From: Rudanella paleaurantiibacter
Lineage (GTDB): Bacteria; Bacteroidota; Bacteroidia; Cytophagales; Spirosomataceae
Reading direction: 5' to 3'
Length of the DNA stretch: 64,000 nucleotides
Assembly: GCF_009184635.1 (NCBI RefSeq)
Contig: NZ_WELI01000002.1
Span: 186,001 to 250,000, forward strand
The notes under the pieces are model-generated. The model was given only the letters and a program-made list of their open reading frames with translations. It ran no database searches and had not been told where the DNA came from. The translations under genes and the position numbers were made by a program. Within the stretch, counting starts at the first letter, position 1. The number at the start of each line of letters is the position of its first letter. Shown here piece after piece: positions 1-8,729 of the stretch.

Positions 1-483
1 GTGAAGATAGGCAGAATAGATAGTATCCTGAACCTTAGAAAGCTAAACGAAAAACAGACGGGAGTGGTTTCGCCTAAAAATACAATTTAGGCTACAGAAG
101 AGTGACGTATAGACGACATCACCATCTAAATAATACATTCCCTTTTCAGGAAGGGGTCGCCCGGCAGGTCGGTGTCTGTTTCGTGTCACAGCCTCAGGAC
201 CCAATTCAGTACACCGACCATGCCAAAGCGATGTTGTTCGCTACACGAAAGTAAGTAGCTTACTGGTACATCAATGTACGAAAATTAGGGCAAAAAAGAT
301 GCCTGTTTCGATGAAAATCGAAAAAAAACAGTTGAAAACCTCATTTTTTACCACGGGTTGGGTTAGATGCCGCACAAAAACTAAAATCCGTATATATCTC
401 TCTAATACGTCAAAAATCGAGCCAATAAAAAGGCCCCGTCGCCCAAAACTGACGGGGCCTTTCTATATTTATTAAGCGTGCTT
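1..483. other. Window edge, no confident gene
   Basis: Nothing is assigned here apart from the terminator at 429-467. A short plus-strand open frame ending at the stop near 253 lacks a start codon and a recognisable domain, so it is not called as a gene. It could be the last trace of a decayed gene, but nothing proves that. Confidence 0.4.
425..467 (-). terminator. Rho-independent terminator of the ompH-like gene
   Basis: A 12-bp GC-rich stem (429-440 pairs with 451-462) encloses a 10-nt loop. Read on the minus strand it is followed by a T-rich tract, and it lies just past the stop of the OmpH-like gene. Confidence 0.85.
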
Positions 484-1083
484 TTATTTCTTTGGAGCCG
501 CTTGTTTTTCCTTGTATTCCTGGTTCAGGCCGTTCAGCACTTTCGATGTCACATCGTTGCTGGTATCGGCAAACAGGATTCCGCCCCCTTTTGTGTAGCC
601 AAGTACAAACTGATACTTATTCTGGGCGTTGTACTTCTTCAGATAATCGTAAATCTTATTGTACAGCTCTTCGTTTTTCGACTGCTCTTCAACGGCCAGG
701 TTTTGGGCAGCCCGCTCCCGGTATTGCAACAGTTCCTGCTGCTCTTTCTGCAACGAAGCCTCGGTAGCCCGGCCCTGCTCCATCGTCATGGTAGCGGCCC
801 GCTGCTGGAAGAAAGCGGCTTTGTTTTGCAGGTTGCGGCTCCGCGAAGCCAGGTCGTTTTCGAGTTGGAAACGCTTACTTTCCAGTACTTTCTGGGTGTC
901 TTTAAAGAAGTCGTACTTTGTCAGCAGTGAGTCAACATTTACGTACACGATTTCTTTGCCTTTGGCGGCCTCAGGAACCTTTACAGCAGATTCGGCAGGC
1001 TGGCGGTCTTTAAAGTGCAGGTAGTACAGTACGGCTACAGCAATGGCTAAAACAACGTTCAGCGCTAATGAGGCATTCTTCAC
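484..1083 (-). CDS. OmpH/Skp-family periplasmic chaperone
   Basis: The 199-aa protein starts with GTG at 1083; no in-frame ATG precedes the hydrophobic N-terminal segment (about residues 7-22), which acts as a signal anchor or uncleaved signal peptide. Residues 45-60 carry the IVYVNVDSLL strand typical of OmpH. Residues 60-150 are a long charged coiled coil rich in Gln, Glu and Lys, the tentacle of Skp-like chaperones, followed by a C-terminal strand region (FVLGYTKGGGILFAD). The family binds unfolded outer-membrane proteins in the periplasm. In Bacteroidota such genes often sit near bamA, but not here. The single gene has its own terminator. Confidence 0.85.
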   Translation of the reverse strand: MKNASLALNVVLAIAVAVLYYLHFKDRQPAESAVKVPEAAKGKEIVYVNVDSLLTKYDFFKDTQKVLESKRFQLENDLASRSRNLQNKAAFFQQRAATMTMEQGRATEASLQKEQQELLQYRERAAQNLAVEEQSKNEELYNKIYDYLKKYNAQNKYQFVLGYTKGGGILFADTSNDVTSKVLNGLNQEYKEKQAAPKK

Positions 1084-1242
1084 GAGTCGGTAATTAAGTG
1101 TTTGTTACAGATTTAAAAACAAAGCTAAGGATTTTAAGTCGATAGTTCTTATTCCAACAGATTGACCTTAGCAGACGAATAGACGCCGGGTCGTAGGCTG
1201 GCTTTACTACAGAGAGGCAGACCTACAACCGGGCGCGGTGAT

Positions 1243-1596
1243 CTAACGTCGGACCGGTTGCCACAACTGGCGGACATAGAAACCGGCTAAACCCGACAGG
1301 CCGCCCACCAGCCCACCAATCAGCGGAGCCAGCGTTACCAGAATAGCGGGTGAGTTGGGGACCTTAAACAGCAGTTCGCCCAGCCGGGAAGCCAATACGC
1401 CCCCATTCTGAATATTCAGGAAAACAATGTAGGCTGTCCACACCAGCGTTACACTGGCCGTGCCTTGTAAAAAAGCGTTACCGGCGGTGGTACTTTGCCA
1501 GAAACAAACGCCAAAAGCTATTGGCGCAATAATCCACCACGGGAAAATAAGTTGAGCCAGGGCGCTCAGTAAGGCAATAATCAGCGTTGGTGCCAT
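1243..1596 (-). CDS. Small integral membrane protein of unknown function
   Basis: About 117 aa from the ATG at 1596; a TTG at 1617 would add seven residues. Roughly four hydrophobic segments can be seen (near residues 2-20, 22-45, 55-72 and 80-108), with a Gly-rich stretch LIGGLVGGLSGLAGFYV near the end. It starts about 55 bases after the stop of the acylase gene on the same strand, so the two are probably co-transcribed. I do not recognise a characterised family. The composition resembles small inner-membrane proteins common in Spirosoma-type genomes, and no function can be given. Confidence 0.6.
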   Translation of the reverse strand: MAPTLIIALLSALAQLIFPWWIIAPIAFGVCFWQSTTAGNAFLQGTASVTLVWTAYIVFLNIQNGGVLASRLGELLFKVPNSPAILVTLAPLIGGLVGGLSGLAGFYVRQLWQPVRR

Positions 1597-1651
1597 AATT
1601 AAAAAGGTAATGCTCAAGACGCCCTTCGGAGGCTATGTCTGAGCCGGAGGT

Positions 1652-4108
1652 TTACTTAAGCGTCAGGGTTTGTTTTACTTTCGGGTGTTGTTCTGTAGCC
1701 GTTTGCAGATAAACCAGTTCATTGAGTTTACCCTCTCGCCAGGTCTCAATCAGGTTCTGATAAGCCGGACTACCGGGGTTCCCCGACTGACCACCCGGAT
1801 ACACCCCGTAGCCTTGTGGCTTAGGCCCGAGGGCCACCACCATGCGCCACGAGGGGCCGGTGCGGGCGGTGGTCGCATTCACTACGGTACCGCCCCCGCC
1901 ATTAAGCACGTCCATTGCACTGAAGGCATCAACGCCCGGCAGCAGGTGACGGACATCGGTGCTTTTGTGCTTTGCCCAGGCCCAGGCAGGGCTTAGCGGC
2001 CCATGCGCCCGCGTGAGCGAATCGCAGGCGGCTTTGAAACTGGCCGTCACGACATCGTTAATGGTTTCGCGGGCAGGCGTAGCCGTGTTATCGAACCAGC
2101 GGGCGGTTGGCTCACGCTGTAGCATCAGCAACGTCCGGTCGAAGCTCGGGTAGCGCATTGGCAGGGTATCCCCCCCGTCGAGTTCGTCTTTCCAGATCGT
2201 CTCCAGCAGTTTTTCCGTCCAGAGGGTGAAAACCGACGGACCAATTTCGTCCGGGTCGTTCCGGCGCGACCATTTGCTCACCGCATCGTACGCCAGCCGG
2301 GCATCGCCCTGTAGTGATTGAGCCTGCACCAGTGGCAGCAGCGTTGGTAGGGCATCGGTAGCGCGGAGGTTGAGGTTATCGTTTTGCAGCATCCGCAGGC
2401 TGTCGGCGGTGGCGTTGGTCATAGCCGTCAATCGCTCGTTGATCCGGCGGCCGCGCTCGGCCGAAGCAAACTGCCAGTTCAGGTAATACGGATACGTCCG
2501 GTCGGTAGAGAACTGGTTGGCCGAACTCACAAAATTCCGGGGTGGGTTTTTTACCAGCGGATTTTGGTCGGTCGGAATCCAGCCCTGCCAGTCGTGGGCC
2601 GGGTTGCTGCCGTCGAGAATGAATTTACCCTGATTTTTCCACTTAAGGGGGTACTTACCATTGGGCGAAATGGCGATGTCTTTGTCGACACTGGCAAACA
2701 CAAAGTTTTGAGCCGGGGCCGCGTAGTATGTCAGTGCCTTGCGGTAATCATCGTAGTTGTTCGCCCGGTTGAGCAGGTAAAAACAGCGCAGATCGTTGGC
2801 GGCTTCGTGGGCAATCCAGCGGGCAGCATGGCCCGTCGGAATGTTCGGCCGGAGGGCTTTCTCGCCCGTAGCATACACCACCGGACCATGATGCGTGTAC
2901 CGAACGGTATCGAGCACATCGGGCTTACCCTTTACCTTGTACCGCTCAATGCGCATGGTGGTCGGCTTCCATTGGTTATCGTGCCAATACGCCGACTGCG
3001 TGGTGTCTTTAAACTTGATGGTGTAAAAGTCGAGAACGTCAGCCCCGACGTTGGTTACGCCCCAGGCCACTTTCTGATTAAAACCGATAATCACGCCCGG
3101 CGATCCCGGCAGCGACACCCCGCACACGTTCATCGTGGGCGTTACGAGCTGAACCTGGTACCAGATCGAGGGCAGGCTGAGCGTCAGGTGGGGATCATTG
3201 GCCAGAATGGGATAGCCCGTTGCTGACTTTTGTGCACCCACCGCCCAGTTGTTACTCCCAATAGCGGGATTGTTCTGCACCAGCCCGGCTTCAAACGAGC
3301 GGGCCGTGAGCGTGAGCAACTGTCGTTGCATAGCCGCGTCGGTTGGGGTGGCAGGTACAGGTAGCGGCTTGAAGTCCCACTTGGTACCTTCGGGTATAAT
3401 GGGGCTTTCGAGGGTTGGGTAATCGGGGAAGAGGTCGGCCACCACGTCGGGGCCGTACTTGCGCAGTATGTTGGTCATGCGCAGGTCGTCGGCTCCCATA
3501 GCCAGGGTACTCGTCATGAGTTTGAGCAGGTAGGCACACTTGATGGGTGTCCAGGGTTCAGGCGCATACCCCAGCATCTTGTATTCGATGGGGTAATTGG
3601 CGGGCTTGAGTCCGGCAATGTATACATTGATACCGGCCGTGTAAGCCTCCACCACAGCCCGCGACGTGGGGTCTTCGAGCATCATTTTTACGGCTCGTTC
3701 GGCCCCGAAACCCATACCCATACGCCGGTTGAAGCGGTCGAGTTCGAGGGCGCGCTCGCCCACAATCTCGGTCAGCCGCCCGGCAGCCGCGTGGGTCTGA
3801 AACTCCATTTGCCAGAGCCGGTCGCGGGCGGTCACAAAGCCCTGCGCGAAGTACGCGTCGGCATCGTTCTGGGCAAAAATGTGCGGTACGCCGTATTCAT
3901 CGTACCGAACGGTAACGGGCTGGGTGGTTCCTTCCACGTCCACTTCCCGTTCCGACTCAGCCACAGAAGCGGGCTCGGCATTTTGCCAGAAGCCCGTAAA
4001 TGGGCTCAAAAAAGGGCCAAATGCCGGCGCTGGCCCCCACGGCCGATTCAGCGCCCACACCAGCCCAACCGCCAACAGGCAGGTAAGGATAGCACGAAAT
4101 ACTCGCAT
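1652..4108 (-). CDS. Penicillin acylase family N-terminal nucleophile hydrolase
   Basis: An 818-aa protein with one N-terminal hydrophobic segment (residues 5-20), so it is exported or membrane-anchored. It has the order of the penicillin amidase (S45) family: an alpha-chain region (residues 60-250, with RYDEYGVPHIFA and ARDRLWQMEF), a spacer, then GSNNWAV, where autocleavage before Ser285 would create the N-terminal nucleophile of the beta chain. The following ANDPHL and late Asn-rich blocks fit the family. Members hydrolyse amide bonds in penicillins, acyl-homoserine lactones or other N-acyl compounds. The substrate here is unknown, and quorum quenching is only one possibility. It leads a two-gene operon with the small membrane protein. 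Confidence 0.9.
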   Translation of the reverse strand: MRVFRAILTCLLAVGLVWALNRPWGPAPAFGPFLSPFTGFWQNAEPASVAESEREVDVEGTTQPVTVRYDEYGVPHIFAQNDADAYFAQGFVTARDRLWQMEFQTHAAAGRLTEIVGERALELDRFNRRMGMGFGAERAVKMMLEDPTSRAVVEAYTAGINVYIAGLKPANYPIEYKMLGYAPEPWTPIKCAYLLKLMTSTLAMGADDLRMTNILRKYGPDVVADLFPDYPTLESPIIPEGTKWDFKPLPVPATPTDAAMQRQLLTLTARSFEAGLVQNNPAIGSNNWAVGAQKSATGYPILANDPHLTLSLPSIWYQVQLVTPTMNVCGVSLPGSPGVIIGFNQKVAWGVTNVGADVLDFYTIKFKDTTQSAYWHDNQWKPTTMRIERYKVKGKPDVLDTVRYTHHGPVVYATGEKALRPNIPTGHAARWIAHEAANDLRCFYLLNRANNYDDYRKALTYYAAPAQNFVFASVDKDIAISPNGKYPLKWKNQGKFILDGSNPAHDWQGWIPTDQNPLVKNPPRNFVSSANQFSTDRTYPYYLNWQFASAERGRRINERLTAMTNATADSLRMLQNDNLNLRATDALPTLLPLVQAQSLQGDARLAYDAVSKWSRRNDPDEIGPSVFTLWTEKLLETIWKDELDGGDTLPMRYPSFDRTLLMLQREPTARWFDNTATPARETINDVVTASFKAACDSLTRAHGPLSPAWAWAKHKSTDVRHLLPGVDAFSAMDVLNGGGGTVVNATTARTGPSWRMVVALGPKPQGYGVYPGGQSGNPGSPAYQNLIETWREGKLNELVYLQTATEQHPKVKQTLTLK

Positions 4109-4291
4109 TAGATGGGATTAGTACAGTTTCGTCAAAATGGGTGGCAAATTGCCCATTGTCGTTGGATTCAGCAACTATTAAGTAGGCATTTTTTGAGATT
4201 TCCTGCCCGACACGTTTACGTTTAAGATAGTAAGTGAGTATCTTTTCACGACTTTCGGATATACAACCTGTAGAGTCCTGTTTTTGTGTAT

Positions 4292-5194
4292 ATGCCTTTT
4301 TACCTGTTTATCTGTATGCTCGCTGTGCACACACTTGCCGCCCAAACCCCTACTCTCGATGTGCAGGGGCACCGGGGTTGCCGGGGTCTGATGCCCGAAA
4401 ACACCATCCCGGCGTTTCTGAAGGCACTCGAACTGGGTGTGACCACGCTGGAACTCGACGTGGTCATCAGTGCTGACAATCAGGTGGTGGTATCGCACGA
4501 GCCGTATTTCAACGCAGCCATTACCCTCACCCCTGGCGGGCAACCGATTAATAAAAAAGAGCAGAAGCAACTGAACCTGTACCGGATGGCCTACGCCGAC
4601 ATCAAACAGTACGATGTAGGTAGCCTGGGCAACCCCGCCTACCCCGAACAGCAACCTGTTAAAACCCACAAACCCCTGCTCTCCGACGTGATTCGGGAAG
4701 CCGAAGCCTACCAGAAAAAACTCGGCCGACCGGCCTGTGCGTACAATATCGAGATCAAGAGCGTGCCCTCCGAATACGGTGTTTATCAGCCCGAACCGGG
4801 CCCGTTCTCCGACCTGGTGTATGCTCAGATCATGGAACAACTCCCCCCCGAACGGGTTATTATTCAGAGCTTCGATTTTGCGGTGCTCAGGCACTGGAAA
4901 ACCCGCATGGCTGAAGGCAAATACCGTCCTGTGCGCCTGGCCGCACTCGTCGAAAACACGCGGAGTATCGAAAAGAACTTGGCGGAGTTGGGATTTTTGC
5001 CCGACATTTACAGCCCATATTTTCGCCTATTGAGCGGGCGCAAGATAAATCGACTACACCAACAGGGAATCCGGGTAATTCCCTGGACGGTAAACCGGGC
5101 AGAAGACATGAACCGACTGATTGCCTGGGGTGTCGACGGTCTGATAACCGACTACCCGAACCGATATAGCGACATGATGCATGATAAACGATGA
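4292..5194 (+). CDS. Glycerophosphodiester phosphodiesterase
   Basis: A 300-aa secreted enzyme. The ATG at 4292 gives a clean signal peptide (MPFYLFICMLAVHTLAAQ); a GTG six bases upstream is an alternative. The GDPD active-site set is present: HRG with the following PENT motif, the metal-binding LELD, and SHEP with the second catalytic His, all within the first 75 mature residues. The C-terminal part has the expected PWTVN and GVDGLITDYP blocks. It cleaves deacylated phospholipids to glycerol 3-phosphate and an alcohol, probably in the periplasm. It is divergent from the acylase gene and followed 68 bases later by the GH3 gene. Confidence 0.93.
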   Translation: MPFYLFICMLAVHTLAAQTPTLDVQGHRGCRGLMPENTIPAFLKALELGVTTLELDVVISADNQVVVSHEPYFNAAITLTPGGQPINKKEQKQLNLYRMAYADIKQYDVGSLGNPAYPEQQPVKTHKPLLSDVIREAEAYQKKLGRPACAYNIEIKSVPSEYGVYQPEPGPFSDLVYAQIMEQLPPERVIIQSFDFAVLRHWKTRMAEGKYRPVRLAALVENTRSIEKNLAELGFLPDIYSPYFRLLSGRKINRLHQQGIRVIPWTVNRAEDMNRLIAWGVDGLITDYPNRYSDMMHDKR

Positions 5195-5262
5195 GTGCGG
5201 AATTCTGGCTGACTGAATAGTTTACTTCATCCATCATCTCCCAACCATTCATCCTTCAAACT

Positions 5263-6789
5263 ATGGCACTGCTCAATACGACCCTGAAATGGCTTTTAAG
5301 AAGACGTCTGCCGCGTCTGGAAGCTATGATGGCGCACCCGGGTGCGGTGCAGCAACGTGTATTTACGCAGCTATTGGCGCGGGCCCGCCGAACCGAGTGG
5401 GGCAAAACCTACGAGTATAGCAGTATCCGTTCGGTGCGGGAGTTTCAGGAGCGGGTGCCGGTTTCGAGTTACGAAGACCTGTTTCCGTACATTGAACGCA
5501 TGATGCGGGGCGAAACCAATGTGCTGTGGTCATCGCCCATTCACTGGTTCTCTAAATCGTCGGGGACCACCAACGCCCGGAGCAAGTTTATTCCGGTTTC
5601 GCAGGAATCGCTCGACGAGTGCCATTTTCGGGGTGGTAAGGATATGATGGCACTCTACATTGCCAACAACCCCGACAGTCAGACGTTTACCGGCAAGGGG
5701 CTTTCCATTGGCGGAAGCCTGCACGAGAACCCATACAGCAAGCAGGGCGCGGCCGGCGATGTGTCGGCGGTGATTATGAAAAACCTCCCAGCCTGGGGTC
5801 AGTTTATCCGAACTCCGCCCCTTGAGGTTGCCCTCATGAGCGAGTGGGAAGCCAAAATGGAGCGCATGGCCGAGATTACGTCGCAGGAAAACGTGACGAG
5901 TATTCTGGGCGTGCCGACGTGGACCCTCGTGCTGCTCGAAAAAATTCTGGCCCGCACCGGTAAGCAGAACATTCTGGAGGTTTGGCCCAATTTCGAGGTG
6001 TTTATTCACGGGGCCGTGGCTTTCCAGCCCTACCGCGAACTGTTTCAGAAACAGGTGTTTCCGTCGTCGAATGTTCGGTATCTGGAGGTGTTCAACGCAT
6101 CGGAAGGCTTTTTTGCCATTCAGGACGACATCCGGCGTATCGGCGAGATGATGGTGATGCTCGACTACGGCATTTTCTACGAGTTTGTGCCGATGGATGA
6201 GGTCGACAGCCCGCACCCCCGCGCCCTGACCATTGAAGAAGTTGAAGTCGATAAAAACTACGCCCTTGTGATCTCGACAAATGGCGGGCTTTGGCGCTAC
6301 AAAGTAGGCGACACCGTCCGGTTTACGTCGCTGTACCCGCACCGGCTGAAGGTAAGCGGCCGCACCAAGCATTTTATCAACGCGTTTGGTGAGGAGGTCA
6401 TTGTTGAAAATGCCGAAGCGGCTATCACCAAAGCCTGCGAAGCCACCGGGGCCATTATTGCCGACTACACGGCCGGCCCCGTATACATGGGCGAGGGGCA
6501 GCACGGGCGACACGAGTGGGTCATTGAGTTTTCGACGCCCCCCGACAGTCAGGCCCGGTTCAATCAGTTGCTCGACGAAACCCTGCGGCATGTCAACTCC
6601 GACTACGACGCCAAGCGGTACAACAACATGGTGCTCATTGAGCCGCTTATTCATGCTGTACCACGCGGTACATTCTACCGCTGGATGACCCAACGCGGCA
6701 AAGTAGGCGGGCAACACAAAGTGCCCCGGCTGGCTAATTCACGCGAGTATCTGGACGATATTCTGGGGCGGGAGTTGCTGTCTTATTAG
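5263..6789 (+). CDS. GH3 auxin-responsive promoter family protein (acyl-adenylate amido synthetase-like)
   Basis: A 508-aa protein of the GH3 family, an adenylating branch of the ANL superfamily. The ATP-binding motif SSGTTNARSKFIPV lies near residue 100. A second block, EVFNASEGFFAIQDD, near 270 matches the GH3 conserved motif, and YRYKVGDTVRF-like and SGRTKHFINAFGEEV blocks mark the swivelling C-terminal domain. Plant members join amino acids to jasmonate or auxin. Bacterial versions, widespread in Bacteroidota, have no established general substrate. Full length, no signal peptide, therefore cytoplasmic. Its neighbours do not point to a substrate. Confidence 0.9.
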   Translation: MALLNTTLKWLLRRRLPRLEAMMAHPGAVQQRVFTQLLARARRTEWGKTYEYSSIRSVREFQERVPVSSYEDLFPYIERMMRGETNVLWSSPIHWFSKSSGTTNARSKFIPVSQESLDECHFRGGKDMMALYIANNPDSQTFTGKGLSIGGSLHENPYSKQGAAGDVSAVIMKNLPAWGQFIRTPPLEVALMSEWEAKMERMAEITSQENVTSILGVPTWTLVLLEKILARTGKQNILEVWPNFEVFIHGAVAFQPYRELFQKQVFPSSNVRYLEVFNASEGFFAIQDDIRRIGEMMVMLDYGIFYEFVPMDEVDSPHPRALTIEEVEVDKNYALVISTNGGLWRYKVGDTVRFTSLYPHRLKVSGRTKHFINAFGEEVIVENAEAAITKACEATGAIIADYTAGPVYMGEGQHGRHEWVIEFSTPPDSQARFNQLLDETLRHVNSDYDAKRYNNMVLIEPLIHAVPRGTFYRWMTQRGKVGGQHKVPRLANSREYLDDILGRELLSY

Positions 6790-6958
6790 GCAAATACGAA
6801 GCCTGAACAAAGTAACCCTGATCAGAAACCACATCGGCGGTCCGACTTACATTCCGCTACAATCAAGTCAGCGAGAAGAGCCTGAAGAACATCAAAAGCC
6901 CATTGGACCGGCTATAAGGTTTTTTCGCATTCTATATTATTGCGTAGGAGTGAGAATC

Positions 6959-7001
6959 ATCAACACTACAAAATACACAGTTCGCATTTTGTAGTGTTGA
7001 T
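6959..7001. repeat. Perfect 16-bp inverted repeat with 11-nt loop
   Basis: Bases 6959-6974 are the exact reverse complement of 6986-7001. No long T-run follows on either strand, so it is not a standard intrinsic terminator. It marks the left border zone of the AT-rich island and may be a remnant of a mobile repeat or a structured RNA. Confidence 0.7.
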
Positions 7002-7203
7002 TGCGAATAAAAACCCAAAAAGAAACACATCTTTCTCTTTTTCAAGCATTTATAGATAAGTTTTATAAAGATTGGAATGTTCAAAGCAACTACATAGTTT
7101 TATCCCGAATAAGCGGTAGTTGCGTCTGTTTATGAGTTGAGAGCCATGCTAAAAGGAAAAATTTTAAAAAAGGAAAAAGAGCCTCCGTTTGACACTTTGG
7201 CGG

Positions 7204-7336
7204 GCTGACACTTGCTTGCCACAACCGGGGCGGAAGGAATAGAAGATTAGGCTTTAGGAATTTTATTAGGCTTTAGTACCTTGAACAACTTTAGAAATAC
7301 TATTTCCCCGGCTGCGGCAAGCCAGGCGTTAGCAGC
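7204..7336 (+). repeat. attC-like imperfect palindrome, upstream of the cassette gene
   Basis: The left arm (7204-7230, GCTGAC then GCTTGCCACAACCGGGG) pairs with the right arm (7306-7336, CCCCGGCTGCGGCAAGC then GCGTTAGCAGC) with a few mismatches and one offset base. The outer ends resemble the RYYYAAC / GTTRRRY cores of integron attC sites. The interior contains a 12-bp direct repeat (7246-7257 and 7265-7276). Its length of 133 bp and its orientation match the second element at 8539-8669. That it is a recombination site is inference. Confidence 0.55.
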
Positions 7337-7368
7337 AATAATAGAACGACACATAACAGAAATAAAGA

Positions 7369-8526
7369 ATGGTAAATTTCCTACGACAGCTTGAAAATCC
7401 GCAAATGAACTATGAGATGTTCTATGAAGTTTTACGTGACTTTCGAAAGGGCGGCCTAAAACCTGAAATTTATGACGAATTTGTATTAGCTATTAAATCA
7501 CTACCGCCAATTTCTAAGAGAAAATTATCAGACTATTCTGTTTTTGAAAAATTTGGCTTGACGGACATTTCAGAAGAAGACTTCTCAGCTATAATGAGAG
7601 AAGTAATGAAAAGGGGAATTGATAAAAGTAAATTCTGTTGGCATCGAGAAGCAAGCCCGACTAATTGCAATGTTGATAGCAAAGGACGAATAATTATCTC
7701 AGCAGCTCATTCAATACAAAACAATGGTGTTCTGAGCAAAATTGTAGAGAATGGACACGTAATGAGTTATGCTTTAGATAAAGGAGAGTTTGACGGTAAA
7801 GAACTTGGCAAAAACCACGCATCAATTTTTTGGGGATTTTGTAACAAACACGATGCTATATTTAGACCAATTGAAATTCAACCATACACACAAACACTTG
7901 AGCAAAATTTTTTATTTGCCTACAGGGGCTTTGTAGTTTCAAGTCACAAAAAAATAGAAGTTTCAACTTGGATGAATTTTGGAGAGCAATCGGACAACGA
8001 TATAAAAGAGAACAAACAAATCTTTGATAATGCAATATTAGCAAAGGACTATTCAGTTATAGAAACAGAAGTTTTCGAATTGTCAGCATTTTATCCCATT
8101 GCTGTATCATCAGCTTTTTATTTGGACTATGATTTCCAAGGGAATTCGATTCTGCATTCAGACGACAGAATGGAAGATATTTTTGTTACACTTTATCCAT
8201 CGGAAGATAAGACATACTTCTTGTTAAGCTACTTTACGCAAGACAAACATTTATATGGTAACTTAGGTAATCAACTAAGAGAAAGAAATAACCTAAAATC
8301 TGACATAACGATGCTTATTGCTGCTCATGCAGAAAATGTCTATTTTAATCCAGTTTACTATAAGACATTCATTGAAAAATATGAAAAAACGCTTGAACTA
8401 ATTATGTTTCATACTCAATTTGACCACGCTACAATTGGGGACGACAACGAAATGAAGATCAATTTCTCATTCACGCCAAGCAAATATCTTGACAATCCTT
8501 ATGACATTAACTTTTTTGGATACTGA
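7369..8526 (+). CDS. Hypothetical protein, horizontally acquired, with Cys/His zinc-site-like motif
   Basis: A 385-aa cytoplasmic protein encoded in AT-rich DNA (about one third GC, against well over half in flanking genes) with A/T-ending codons, a strong sign of transfer. I do not recognise a named family. The N-terminal 85 residues look helical. Residues 90-161 carry C90-x-H92, C100, SAAHSIQ (H114), GFCNKHD (C158, H161) and FRPIE, spaced like a treble-clef or HNH-type metal site, which would suit a nuclease or zinc-binding defence protein; this is a guess from motif spacing. The C-terminal half is mixed alpha/beta without clear motifs. The gene is alone, lies between two attC-like palindromes, and probably has its own weak promoter. 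Confidence 0.75.
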   Translation: MVNFLRQLENPQMNYEMFYEVLRDFRKGGLKPEIYDEFVLAIKSLPPISKRKLSDYSVFEKFGLTDISEEDFSAIMREVMKRGIDKSKFCWHREASPTNCNVDSKGRIIISAAHSIQNNGVLSKIVENGHVMSYALDKGEFDGKELGKNHASIFWGFCNKHDAIFRPIEIQPYTQTLEQNFLFAYRGFVVSSHKKIEVSTWMNFGEQSDNDIKENKQIFDNAILAKDYSVIETEVFELSAFYPIAVSSAFYLDYDFQGNSILHSDDRMEDIFVTLYPSEDKTYFLLSYFTQDKHLYGNLGNQLRERNNLKSDITMLIAAHAENVYFNPVYYKTFIEKYEKTLELIMFHTQFDHATIGDDNEMKINFSFTPSKYLDNPYDINFFGY

Positions 8527-8538
8527 AAGAATTACTGC

Positions 8539-8669
8539 TGCTAACAGGCGTTTGGCAAAAAGCGGGTTCAGTGGTTAATTGAACATTCTACCTCGCATCA
8601 GCTTTTGTGGTGTATTGACAGTTTTGTGCTCCGAATCCCGCCCGAACGCAAAGCCCGAAAACGTCAGCA
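8539..8669 (+). repeat. attC-like imperfect palindrome, downstream of the cassette gene
   Basis: The left arm (8539-8566, TGCTAACAGGCGTTTGGC then GCGGG) is matched by the right arm (8637-8669, CCCGCC, GAACGCAAAGCC, then CGTCAGCA). TGCTAAC at the left mirrors the GTTAGCA that ends the upstream element, and the right end differs at one base from it. The 131-bp size, the A-rich step inside each arm and the position 12 bases after the stop codon are as expected for an attC site attached to a cassette gene. Confidence 0.55.
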
Positions 8670-8729
8670 ATCAAGCTTTACGAATGGGAGTCATTGAACT
8701 CATATTTTTTGTCAGTCATCGAATTTGAC

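Larger units (their letters stand above)
6790..7368. other. Long AT-richer intergenic stretch at the start of the foreign-looking island
   Basis: No gene is supported. The stretch holds a perfect 16-bp hairpin at 6959-7001 and the upstream attC-like palindrome at 7204-7336. Base composition shifts from about 57% GC to clearly AT-rich near 6900. Confidence 0.6.

Noticed and set aside
478-930. Plus-strand open frame over the ompH-like gene
   Set aside because: Shadow of the real minus-strand gene; no domain and no start context.
2384-3226. Plus-strand 280-codon frame inside the acylase gene
   Set aside because: Lies wholly within a conserved minus-strand enzyme gene, no recognisable domain.
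5530-6717. Minus-strand 395-codon frame in the GH3 gene
   Set aside because: Long only because of high GC; the plus-strand protein has intact GH3 motifs.
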